A DNA stretch of 64,000 bases from Serinus canaria. Lineage: Eukaryota; Chordata; Aves; Passeriformes; Fringillidae. The notes beneath the pieces are model-generated. The model made no database searches. It was not told where the DNA came from and was given only the letters and a program-made list of their open reading frames with translations. The position numbers were made by a program, and so were the translations under genes. Shown here one piece after another: positions 28,001-40,050 of this stretch. The stretch lies in NCBI RefSeq assembly GCF_022539315.1, contig NC_066315.1, positions 47,721,174-47,785,173 of the forward strand, read 5' to 3'. Every line of letters begins with the position of its first letter. The first letter of the stretch is position 1.

Positions 28001-31000
28001 AACTTGGAAAAAAAAATTCTTCAAATCTCTACAAATCTTTGCTGACAGTTGAGCCAAAAATCTCTATCCAAAGATCTGCAAATGCTGAGAAGTATTACCT
28101 CTAATCCTCACATTTCGGACCCATCTCTAATTGTACAAAAATAGGAGAGCTAGGTGGCTTGATATAAAGTGTCAGACTATGTAAACTACTCTGAAATTGC
28201 TTGGAATGATTCATTCTCCTACTCTTCTCTTGCTCCTCAAAGCCAGGATTTATGAAATCTTATTTAAAGTCAAACCCATACCATTTTTCATCAAGTGGCA
28301 CTTGCCCTACATTTCCAATCACCTTGCGTCCAGTACAGCCCGCTAATACTGAGAATGTACTTAGTGTGCTGTTGCTGCTCTCTTCCAGAATTTGCTTTCC
28401 CTCTGCCCTTATTTTCTACAACTATTGAAAACCTTCAGTCAGTAGAGGATAAAAAGCTCTCAGTTTACAAGATGACTTATTTTTGCATGAGCAGGGCAAG
28501 AAGCAAGGAGCAGATCTGAGTACTTGTCTCTCTTTTTCTCTCTGTACCAGAGAACTGGCTTCCAGCTGGAAACATGCCTTTGCAAGGACATCGTGTCTGG
28601 GGAAAAAAAAGAGTTAGGGGGGTCTGGAGGGTTAAGTCTCTAATTGCATGAAGCCATGAGTCCAGTACTCCTATCCTGACTCTTGTGAAAGGCATCCTGC
28701 TGGACCTGAGAGGCTCTGCAGAGCACAGGATGGGACAGGACATAGGTACTTGTTGGCACTTACTTAGATGAAACATAAATATCCCAGTATCAGGACAGTG
28801 ACCATTTTAGTAGGGCAATATTATGAAGCAAGGCCACAACCTGGGTGGCTGCAGACAAAAGACAAACCTATATCTTAACCTCTATAGGTCATTTGAGAAT
28901 TGTGTGCTGGCCCTGCATACAATGTATTCTTATCTCAAGTCCTCTCATCCAACTTTTGTCTCATCCCTGGTTATTTCTTTGTGCCAGCTGAGAGTGGGGC
29001 TGATCCTTGGGACACGCAGGTACCCTCTAGGCTGAGAGTGTAAAATGGGTACAAGAAGCAGGGAGGAAAGGGAAAGCAGTTTAATTAACTTGGTAAACCA
29101 AACAGTTTCTCCTTCTGACCAGCCCAGTTAGGAACTGGGTTGTTTGTCCATTCAGGGAAGGTATCTGTGGATCTAATTATCTCTTAACTTATGTTTCCTG
29201 AATCAGGGTTACCAACATTGGGGTGAGTGAGGGGGACATAACAAGTCCTAAGGGAGGAGAATTGAAATTTCATATTCTCTTCTCTTTGTTTAAAATTAGT
29301 GAAAGCTGCCAGCATAGAATAACTAATAATAATAATGGATAGCTTTTAAAAGAATACTATTTAAAGCAAATTTGGCCAAGTCACTATATTATCCCCGTTC
29401 TCTGCTTTAGATATCTCATTTTACATGCAAGTCATTTAAACAGGATGTGGAGCACCAACTATAGACAACTTCAAAGATTTTGAGAAAACAAGGAAATGTA
29501 TTGGGAAGTTTTTATCACTGCAAGTATCAGAAGCCACCTCACAAAATACAAAGGAGCAAGCCTGCATAAAAACTGCCCCAGGCTCTATGAATGTAGAGCA
29601 TCGTGCAGTGTAGGTCCTGCTCTGGTGAGACTCTGCTCCATGGCAATCCAAGATGACCTTGCATGGCTTGAATTAAACATAAGTGGATAAAGAGGGAGAT
29701 TAAAATTTGATGGCTTGCATCAGAGGTCAGAAAATTCAAATTCAAGAGTGGCCCTTAAATGTTGAGAATCTTGTTTGTTTGTTGTTGGGTTTTGGGGTTT
29801 TTTTTATAATCACCAAAGAAATGCTAAAGATTTAACTGTAGAGAAAAAATTATTTATATTGATGTCTGTGCCTCTGCAGTGTTCTTTCCTCTGAATAGAA
29901 AGATAATGGTTTAGAGCAGAGGAAGAACAAACAAGGAAATTTCCATAGTATTTTTTGCAATATTGCCAACTGGCTTTGAAGATTTAGACCCTATCACTAT
30001 CCATTTTTTTGGAAATAACTTCTGAGAAGGCCAAAGACAAATTTTATCTCATTACAGTAATTGCAGCTATAGTCAGTCCAAGCAATTCTCAAATGTTTAT
30101 CTGTCAGCACCATCCACTTAGTCCCTGACACTGTGGCTGGCTGGAAAACTACTGCAGCTAAACAACATACTATATGCAGATCACTTTGATTTCTTCAAAT
30201 ACCTTGCTGCAATGCAGAGGCAGTTCTCTACAGCTTCTACAGTTTTTTGTGTACTCATGAGAACACTCACCACGGAGTCCCAAGCTAAACTATTCCCAGG
30301 GACAAACAGCCTCCTGTGCTGGCTTATAGAGGGAAAGGTTTGGTTTTTTCTTTTATTGTTTTTTTAGATTTATTTGCACCTGAGGGGATACCTGACTTGC
30401 CAGGCAGAATGGAGGGCTGTCAGAACAGAGGTGATCGATGCTATAAAAAAAGTAACATAATATAATGGGCCTGAGCCTACACCTTTAAATTAGTGGTGAT
30501 TTTGCCTGCGCCTTCCAAGAAAGAGTGGGCCAATTTACCCAATATTTAAAAGCCCAGGAGAGTGCCCAGAATGAGGTCCAGCACAGTAAGAGGCACAGTC
30601 TGCAATAAACCAAGTGCCGCATCCATGGCAACTCAAACACAGTTAATAATTTTTCAACATAAAAAGAAAGATATTTATCCAGGCCACTGAAGGAGAAGCA
30701 ATTTACAGAATTGACTGAAGTAAAGGCATTTCACATCTGCTGTGTTTTTCGAGGCTTTGGTCTTTTGTTGGAACCTCACTTGCTCACTGGGATGCTCAGG
30801 GAGTGAGGATAACCTCCAGCAAGCATTTTGCTATCCCTAGGCAGCTGGCGGAGAGAAGTGACCTATAGAGGTCACTCCACTTCTCCTCTCTACAGACAGA
30901 CATCCCTCTGCTGGGGTGCAGTCATGTTGGGCACTCCTAGGATACACAGTGATTCTTTTGAGGACCAGTGCATACTGGGTTTGGATAATCCTGCCCATTT

Positions 31001-33264
31001 CAAAAGACAGAGCAGAACAAATAATTAGGGTCTGAATTTATAGATATGAAACTGAATATGGCAGATACTAAATGTTTCCCCCATGGCCTTGGGGAGAGCT
31101 AGGAAAAACTCTCAACCTACTCCAAGTGTCAATCCAAAGCCCAGACCCAAACACCATCTTTCCTTCAAATAATTGATTGAAAAAGTTGTATTTAAAACAG
31201 CATTTCCCATACCAGGGAGGTAAAATATTCCTGGCTGATATGTTGGTCATGCTGTTCTGTACTGTGTGCAGAACACACCACATGTATTATGTACTAATGT
31301 CCATAGTTTCCCAGTAGTATTCAGCTTTCCCTAGTCTGCTGGTGAAAGGCAGTAAAATTGCTCTCATCCCTGAAAGTAGTAGACTGTCTCCATGGAGTTC
31401 CTACTGAGCAGTTGTATTGTAGTTTCTTTCCAAGCTGGGCTGGTTTATTTCTCTTCCAAATCGCTACTGTCAGATTGTGTCACCGGTGGAACTCAAATGA
31501 AAGCATCAAGTCCCTACCATATGTTGATCTATTTGTTATTTTATGAAACCTTGCTGCATCTGGATAAGTCAAATGAGGTTAAACATCCTTTTATTAAGAA
31601 GTTCTGTTAAGGACATTGGCACATCTCTTTCTCTGCACTGTTGATTTTTGTGGGCTGTGTTGGTTAGCACTAAAACTGAGATACCACCACAGCAACTCCC
31701 TTGAAGCAAAAACAATGATCTTGATTCTGTCCCTGATTTTGGACAAATCATGGTACTAAAGGCTACAATGAGCTATACAAAGAGAACCCTTTTTGTTTCC
31801 CTCAAGAATCACATACAGAAGAGAACTGTTCAATTTCTGCTGGAGGGATGGTTATACGGGACCTGGCTGTCTCTTTGCAAATGAACTGCTTTCCACAGAA
31901 ACACTATAATCTGGTAGTAGCTCTGCACTGATATGTCTCTGTGAGCATTAATTCTACAGTGTGTGGAAACAGTCATGAGCAATGCCCAGCAGACTTGCAT
32001 TGTAAAAATATCTTGAGGCTGTGATGCCTCAAGATTTGGACCCAAACCTAGATGGAATGGCTCAAGGAAAGCAGAAATATTAACTGAATCTGATGCTAGA
32101 TGAGATATTTGTAGAATATAAGTTCAGGCAAGAGGTTCAATAGAAGTACATAAGGTACAGTGCTGGCAATATTTTCTTCACTACAACCATCATAAAAATC
32201 AGAGAGCTGGACCTTCATTCTTTGCAGCTTGAGGTGTTTTCCACAGACAGAAAAACAGCACTGCAGTCAGACTGCCCAGAGGCAAGGATGGGTGAAGCCA
32301 TAGCTTCTTCTTGCTAAAGTTAATTTATATACATAAGACAGAGAAATACACCCACTAGGGGTCCACACCTGAAGGCCAACACAACTGAGTTTTAGCTAAA
32401 AATATGCTCTTCAGAGTGCTTTTCAAGTTATTTAGCATGAAAAGGGTCTTATTCAAGGAGTGTCACTCAAGTGAAGTGGCACCTAGTTAAAAAAATCTAT
32501 AGCACATAAACACTCAAAGCCATTTTTGTCAGCAGATAACAGCTTTACCTTATCACTACAATTTCTCTGAACATGGGAGTTTGGAAACAGAAGAGTGAAT
32601 TGACATGAAACAGTCTTTGGTGACAAGAAAGAGGCAGTAATGTGACATAGTGAACATCCTTAGGACCAATTTGCTTCCCTGTATATCATGATTTAGGAAA
32701 CAGGCATTAATGTGAATAATTTTTCTGACAAGGCAAAATGTGGAGTTGCCAGTCCAGCCTAAATGATGTTCAGAATCATGCAGCTATATTGAGAGCGAAG
32801 GCAAATGAATGGTTTATGCATATAAATTCAGTGTAAGGAAATCTAAGGTAATGAGGCTAAACAGCATAAAAAAGGAGACAGGAGAGAAGGGAAGAGGAAA
32901 TATGCTCTCTCTGGCCATATGCTTAGGGCACTGAGCAGGGAGACAACCAGATGGTGTGGCTCAGACTTTAAAGTATAATTCTCCTCTCTATAGACTTTTA
33001 ACCAGCACATTAATACACACTGGATATGTAAGATATTTTAGAAGACATTTGACACCTTTTTCCATGAAAAGAACAGAAATTATTTAATCTTCTTCTTTTT
33101 CTGAACCTACATGTTTCTTACTTTCTAAAGGTTGTTAAGGTTTCTTGCTTTCTTAACGTTGTCCCTCTATGGATGTTATAAACCTCACTCCAGAGCCAGA
33201 TTTTTGCCTTATCACGGCTTCTTTTAAAAGATTAAGCTATTACTCCTTCTGATCTTTGGAAAAG

Positions 33265-33280
33265 AAAAAAAAAAAAAAAA
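33265..33280. repeat. Poly(A) run of 16
   Basis: An isolated A-run with no recognisable retroelement upstream on the plus strand. Confidence 0.88.
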
Positions 33281-35124
33281 GCAGCACCCAAAACACTCAA
33301 GGGGGAATTGTCTGTTCTGGTACTTATTCAGAAAGCCCTTTGATATGGAAATCATTGGCGTTAACTCTTGTAGCCTCTAGCCGGTAACTCAGATAATGCC
33401 TGCAAATGCCTAGACCTGTCACCCACTGCCATCAAGGCGCAAGGCACATATTCCTCTTCAGACCCATCCAGACCCATCCTCTCCCTCTTCTCTCTGGATA
33501 GCTGAGCCTGCCCACCAGCACAAGACTGCACAGACCCGAATGAATGGCTGCAGAATCGCTGGTGCCCAGGATTCCCCCAAGAAGGACTGGTGTGCAGGTA
33601 CTGCTACAGAGAGCAGATGTGAATGTCTGAACTAGAGGCCCTCAGCATATCTGCTTAGACACACCCTAATAAATGGAAATGCCACATTACCAACAGATGA
33701 CCTGTCAGCAGGCTCATTGCTGACTAATGTGGTGTCCCTAGGGACACCTTGGTTTGTCTGCCATCACTAATGCACTAATGCTCTAAGATAGAGCAAAAGG
33801 AGCTGTGGCGAGACTACCACTGCTTACACAGGAACCTCTGGCAGTGTGAGCCACCCTCAGAGGTGAGGAAAGAGCTTCCCAAAGCCTTTTTGGGGCTGAC
33901 AAGCAGCAGCTCCTAGTAAGGTCAAGCACAGTGTCCTACTGCTGCATCATTGCAGTGGTTGCAGACCCTGCTCTGGACCTTTGTTGATTCTGAGGATTTA
34001 TTTTCTCTTCCAGAGGGTACATAGTACACTCCTGTTTGGTGATCCATGCCTTGTGACTGTTCTCACTACATAAAACCACAGTCAGATCCTGTTCTTCCCT
34101 TTCAGTCCAGTGGGGCTAGGCAGATCCAAACCACTTTGGTTTTGAGTACTAGGCTTTCACTTTCCTTGATTTGTCCTATTGCCACCCATCCCACACAGAC
34201 ACTTCTATTTATTTTTTCTCCAGGACCTGAATATTTTGGGGCCATAGGGAAATGTGTTTAATTTTGTCAGGACCAGGTTCATTAATATGTCTAATATGAA
34301 GAATGTATAAGAATCGTGTCCACAGTCAGACATCCAGGGAAAATTTAGAAAAGGACAAAGATATATATGGCACATCTCCTGGGTGCTATCCCCATCTTCA
34401 CCTATTTTCCAGTCAGAGGATTTCCAGAGCCTAATGCATTTTGATTATTCAGTAACCTTCAAGAGATTTTTCTTAGAACTACTTATTCAGGCTTTCAGAC
34501 GTGCATCCACCCAAACCTTTTTGCATCCACATCACTCAGTCCTTTGTGGGACGCAGAATATCAAGGAGGTTATTTGGTGAGGCAGTGTTGTGCTGGGGAA
34601 CAGGTTATGCAAGCATATGAGTTACGCATTTATTTGCCTAGGGTGATGAATTTCAATGCATTGGAAGTTTTTTAAACCTGTCTAGAGCAACAGCAAGCTA
34701 CCTTAGAGTCAGAGTCTGCAACAGTGATAAAAGGTTCTCCCAGAGAATGTAAATGGTCAGATGTACCTCTGCATCCCTCTTTTGCAGTGTGCCCAGTTAG
34801 ACCTGTACCTTTCCTTCACCTCCTCCAGGCACTAGCAGGATGGACTGTGAGTATTCAGCACTATTGTGTTTCAAAGTTATAAACCCCCACACTCCTTAAA
34901 TAACTTCTCCTGGTTCAGAGAGAAACAGCTACAGAAATTTTGAAGGATTTCTCAAGCAAGTCAGTCAGAACCAAAATGCCCACACAGTTCCTCAAGATAC
35001 TGTGGTCACATTTCAGCAACCATCTTTTCTCCACCTAAGCAGGGAAGAAGTAGAGAGGAGACAAAACCTTAGACTGAAAATAGAAACATCAGTGATACCA
35101 AACCCCCAGAGCACGCTGGACACA

Positions 35125-35182
35125 CAGTTGGTACTGCAGAGCCCTTGAAACAATTGTTTCAAGGGCTCTTCGGTATCAACTG
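35125..35182. repeat. 58-bp near-perfect palindrome without spacer
   Basis: The inner 32 bp (35138-35169) form a perfect palindrome centred on CAATTG, with arms AGAGCCCTTGAAACAA and TTGTTTCAAGGGCTCT. Pairing extends outward for 13 more positions per side with three mismatches, ending at CAGTTG/CAACTG. As RNA it could fold into a stem with a very small loop; as DNA it could form a cruciform. No transposon ends are recognised outside it. Confidence 0.93.
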
Positions 35183-38100
35183 CTCCTATTGTTTCTGAGA
35201 CCAATGGAAGCAGGCTCACCCCAGAAGGAGCTCACCTGAAAATCCCATACAGCATTAAACTGAAAATATATAAAATGACAGCTCTCCGTGTTGCAGTCAA
35301 CTAAGCATTCATGGAAGAACCACTAAATCAAGAAAGATGCAAGAAAACGGATTAGCTGCAGCAAGACCACTCTAAGCCACCAATTTGATGGGTCTGATGG
35401 AGGGACCAACTGTCCTGTCCTAAGGATTCTCTCTTCTCTCTGGAGAATGAGGAGGGAGATGTGGCCCAGCTACGCCCAAAACAGCACCTTTCATCAGCTC
35501 AGAATACAAAAACTCCATGAGAAAACTATTGCGTATAATCAAAACTTAGACACATTTCCTCCTGAAATTATGGGAGAGAGGAGCAAAAAGCTGACATGGA
35601 AGTTAATTAACTTCCTTTTCATACATAATGATTTAATCCAGCCCCACCAGAGGAGAGGGTACTGGTCAGATAAACCCAACTGGGAAAAACCAGAGACAGA
35701 AATCTGTAGCAATTCAGATTTCTGACATCACAATTCCACAATCACAATTCCACAATCAAACTTCACTGAACACAGTCTCCCTGGGGAATATGAACTGAGT
35801 AGCAGCTAAAGAAAGCAAAATTTAGGATGTGCAAAGGAAGCAAACAGATAAGCAGTGATATTGTCTCCCTTTTTAAGTCTGCACAGTATGTGTTTCTTCA
35901 TGCATCCCTGGATGAATGCTGGGATTGACAGACTGCAGGCTGCTCCCAGTAGCACCTTTGCTGTCAACTTCCACTGCAGCTCCGCGCTAGACTCCCTCTT
36001 GCACTTCACCGGGGGGCTGAAAGTGCCCTTCCTCCTGCCTAGAGCGAGGGGGAAGGAGGAGGAGCTGTCAGCTGACAAGACAGGGAAATTGCTTTGGCTT
36101 TATGCAGCAAACAGATGCTGGTCTCTTCATAACACCTCCTGTTGCCCTCACGTGTCTCCCTACAGCAGCTCCACCGCTCCACCCGCTCCAACAGCATGGC
36201 TGTAAACTGGGCTGTCCAATCAGGTTTTTTTCTTTTGTGCCACCATCAAGTGGCACACTGCTTTGTCCTGTGTTTTAAATTCTGAGGTAAAGGTGTTCAC
36301 AAAAATTTACACTTACAGAGCTGTACAACAGTGCTAAAATCACTCTCCACCACACTTTTTTCTGCTAAAAAGCCCCCTATCACAAGGATCACAACCTGTA
36401 TGTTGTGGCAATTACAGGGAATAATGGAGATGGCTTAAGATTATTTTTTTTTAATGGAGACAGAGCAGTAAGCAAAGACGTTCATCTTGGAGCATACTTC
36501 CAAATTTTCCCCTGGGCTACACAAGCCCAGCCTCACAAGCAGTGTGGAGAGTTGGACATGGAGTGCCAGTGTTAGAAGCATGCTCCAAGCTGGATGCAGG
36601 GAAGCAGGCAGCAGCTGGAGCTGTACCATGTAACATCTCACATCACTTAGATAATACTTTTGCAGGTTTTCACTCTTGTTTGTAATATACCAAGGCTTTT
36701 TTCTATGAATACCTACAAATGTTCTGTCTCATAAGGAGGATGTCCTTCAACTGTATCATCCCCTCTTCATAGCTTTAGTGAAATTTCTTTTTCTAATTTT
36801 AAACACATTTTCTATGTAGAAACAGGAACTACTTGTTACAGTGCTTTGATCTCAGCACACTTTCCTTCAGTCATAGATGTTTCATGCAGGTTTGCTCTCC
36901 CAGCTTTGATTGTTTAGGCTCCTTTCTCTATCAGGTGATGCATTCATGCATTGCCTTTCCTTCACCATGGAAAACAACTGGGTATAGGACAAGACACCCT
37001 TGTTAGATACTGTGTCATAAGAAAGTGGTTTTCATGCTCTTCCTAGTCTTTGAAAAAGAGCAAAAATATCCAGAGCAGCAGATAACATGAGAAGGAAGTT
37101 AGAACAGTTGTCTGGGTAATTTTGCTTTTTCACAGCTCTAATTCATTGCTGCATGATCAGCAAAAACCAGGCAGGGCCAATGGGCAGCGAATTTGAAAAA
37201 CCCAGGAAAAAACATAATGTCTGCAAGACTTAGAAATGCAGATAACAGATTATACTTGGCAAAGCACTCAGATACATTTTTTAAGCTCAGAAGAAGACAT
37301 GGACTCTGTATGGAAACCATCCTGGTCTCCTTTCAGAGATGAGGCACAGAAATTTGCAACTGGGGCAAGGAATCTGGGTGTCCTTTAACACTTGGATGTG
37401 GCATTGTGAGGTAGCATGTTTTCCATCATGATCACAGACAGTCTACTTCCAAAAATTGTTCAGTACAAAGGGAGCACGGTGCCCTTCTGGAAGGCAGAAA
37501 ATGAGGACACAGAGGGCTCTCAGGACAGCCAAGCCCAGAAGGCAGGTTGCACTGAAGCCTTCTCAGGCATCCACAAAGAGCTGTTCTGTGGGCCCAGTGA
37601 GAGCTCAGTCAAGGTTTCTTGTAGGCTGAGGTGAGTGGGGAAGACTTGACTGCTCAGTAAAGCACGCAGAAGACATATTGATGATCTCTGCCTATGCAGG
37701 ATGTCTGAAATCTGCACCCTGTCAGACTAGTGGTCTGTGCACAACAGGTTCCTCCAAGGTAAAACTGGGCTTGACACAGCCTGCAGGTAATCCCTGTGGT
37801 GTGATCAAAAGGTAAACTTCACATTCTTCATGAGGGTGGGTGGCACACACACGTTCTCTGTGGGTGTGCATCAGGATTGCTCTGTGTGCCCAAGAGAGGC
37901 CACGTGCAGGACTGCTGTCATTAGGCAGCAAGGTGGCTGGCTGACATGCAGACCCACGGAACTGACTGGGCCTGAGTTGGCCACCAGGTGGTTTTTAAGA
38001 CAAAGTTTCAGATCCTGTCAGTTATCACTGCCCTACTGATAACGGGGTCATTTCCAGTTGCATTAGCAGAAGATCCTATTTAGATTTAATTACAGATCTG

Positions 38101-38820
38101 CTACACTCATGCCTGGGGTGATGGGGACAGGACATTCAGGGATTTGGGGAATAGATCGGAATGTGGATGTTGGAGCAAATTTTGCATCTCAGACCCACTT
38201 CTTACAGCAAAGAGCTAAATACTCTTGAGCATGCTCACTCTTGCTGAGATACATGGGCTTTAGTTTCTTCCTCTGAGGAGCTAATTAATTTCTCACAGAA
38301 CTATTATCATGCACTTTTAGCATTTCTGGATGCTTTATTTTAAAGTGCTGCTCTTCCCAGAAGCAAAACGGCAACCCTACAGAAATCCAGCCTGGAGTCT
38401 TTAAAATGTTCTAGGCTTAGTGTGTCCATGGCTGATGATAGATAATGTCTGGCATGTCCAGCTGGTATACCCAGATACCATCAGGTAGGTGTTTATAAAT
38501 CAAGAGTAGCGTTAAGTACAAGCAGGCATAGCACAGTAAGTACCTGACAAACAGCCACACAGAGTTCCTGCAACAAGAAAAAAGATAAATGCCAAAAAAA
38601 GAAAAATTACAGACACTTCAAAAAAGCTCTATTAATATTAAAAAGTATCAGAACATATAATCTTGTAATTTTTTGCCCTGGTCAAAGCAGAATCCTTCCT
38701 TCCTCTTGCTGGCAATATTGAGTCATCCTTGGCAAGAGTTTAACCATTATCAATTGCTCTTGCCACTAAAGGTTTTGTGGTGTAAACACATAAGGACACA
38801 GAGCAAAGAAATTGAATACT
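35183..38820. other. Unique sequence, no supported gene
   Basis: It includes a locally GC-richer patch at 35.95-36.2 kb with a 12-bp palindrome TGTCAGCTGACA. No CpG island of useful length is visible. The sequence from about 38.33 kb upward may be 3' UTR of the coiled-coil gene if the AATAAA near 38334-38339 (minus) is used. Confidence 0.5.
35727..35754. repeat. 14-bp perfect tandem duplication
   Basis: ATCACAATTCCACA occurs twice in succession. Confidence 0.92.
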
Positions 38821-38900
38821 ATCATCACATTACAGGTGGGCAATTGAAGCCTGAAGGGAAGGAATTTGCCTGAGATCATTGTTAGTCCTGTCAGTGCTCT
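38821..38900 (-). mobile_element. Degraded MIR-type SINE remnant
   Basis: TTACAGGTGGGCAATTGAAG, then CCTGAAGGGAAGGAATTTGC and CTGAGATCA correspond in order to the reverse complement of the MIR core (gradient of similarity, several substitutions). It lies about 1.1 kb downstream of the coiled-coil gene's proposed stop codon, possibly within its 3' UTR. Confidence 0.5.
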
Positions 38901-39383
38901 TGGTGCACACCGCTTCTCCATTGTTCTGTTCTGACAAACCCTGCAGTGCTTTTATGTGCTCATTTTGGAATACTATTCCCACAGGTGAATGCTCCATGTT
39001 GGCAGGAACATCTTCCTGATGTGAAAATGCTCAAATTTAAATGAAAATGAAGCTTCACAAATTTTTAAAAAAGCCAAAAGAACTCGCTAATTTTGCTTGG
39101 CTGTGCAACAGTGAAAAAAATGCTTCTCTCTTCTCAGGAAGGAAAAACCAATTGATCAATTTTCTGGAAAACTGTCTGCAAGATCCATCTTACAGCTTCC
39201 TCCCATATGGAAGGAAACTGAAGGTTGCTTTGCTTTTACAAAGGCACTACAAGAAGTAGTAGAAAGGACAACATGTCTTGAGAGACCCTCTTGCCAGTGC
39301 TAGTGGAAGGGGATGAAGAAAATGAGCAGCAGTTGGTGACTCTCACACCATCAGCCTTCACCAGATAATCTATAAAGAACTTG

Positions 39384-39411
39384 AGAAACAGCTGTTCAGA
39401 AACAGCTGTTC
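39384..39411. repeat. 14-bp perfect tandem duplication with two CAGCTG E-boxes
   Basis: AGAAACAGCTGTTC occurs twice in succession, so two CAGCTG sites are 14 bp apart. An E-box function is only a possibility. Confidence 0.9.
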
Positions 39412-39581
39412 CCTCACCAAAAAGTGACTAACTGAAGAATTCTATCATAAATATCTTATTTTCCTCAAACCTTCAGCCAAAATTAGGGAAAAAAAGAAAT
39501 GCCATCTCTTGCCCTGGGGCTCAGGAAGTCCACATTACTTTGGTCCAGGCAGGTGAAAGTCCACCATCAACCCTTAGTACC

Positions 39582-39618
39582 CATCTGGTGAGGGGAGTAT
39601 GGCATCTGGTGAGGGGAG
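39582..39618. repeat. 21-bp imperfect tandem duplication
   Basis: CATCTGGTGAGGGGAG recurs at a spacing of 21 bp. Confidence 0.88.
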
Positions 39619-40002
39619 AAGTGGTTTGATGAGGGGCTGATAATGGAGCACCCGGGGGAGCAAAACAGGAGGTTAAACTTTCAGCCTTCCTCCCTTTCTT
39701 CTTCAGGAGGAGGGAAGAAGGAGACATTTGCCAGCATGCACATAATTGCTGCTTTCTCAGAGGTGACAGGTGAGCAGACTCATAAGGAAATGTACCTGAG
39801 GCCAGAACAGTGTTGGCACCCAGATTACTTCAACCTGCTGATCCACTAAGATTGCATACACACCACTCTACACTTGCAGTACATTTCTCTTTTTTGCTTA
39901 TACTCTTTCTCCCATGATGTTCCAGCACTAGTCAGAATGATCTTATCTCCATGGTGCTCCAGGTGTAACTAACTAAGCATGCATGCAAAGAGAATGTTCT
40001 AC

Positions 40003-40050
40003 CTACCCAAGAGAGAAACAGAACTTTTTTTGGTGGCTGGATTTCTGGGT
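40003..40050 (-). CDS. Exon I: probable terminal coding exon of the coiled-coil gene
   Basis: The acceptor has a long pyrimidine tract (TTTTCTTTCCCTTTCTAG). It is followed by 15 codons ([15 protein letters not shown]) and TAG at 40003-40005. A possible donor (GG|GTAGGT) overlaps the stop, so a spliced continuation is not excluded. The nearest canonical AATAAA I found downstream on the minus strand is near 38334-38339, so the 3' UTR would be long unless a variant signal is used. Confidence 0.5.
   Translation of the reverse strand, partial: TQKSSHQKKFCFSLG

Larger units (their letters stand above)
14468..35124. other. Long stretch of unique, probably intergenic or intronic DNA
   Basis: About 20 kb apparently free of CR1 and LTR copies, with only homopolymer runs (19068 G11, C-run near 21341, 33265 A16). 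Two frames stand out slightly. One at 22789-23076 (minus) has a CPLC motif and a donor-like GTGAGG. One at 18702-18911 (plus) is Arg-rich. Neither has a matching neighbour exon, so neither is called. Confidence 0.55.
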
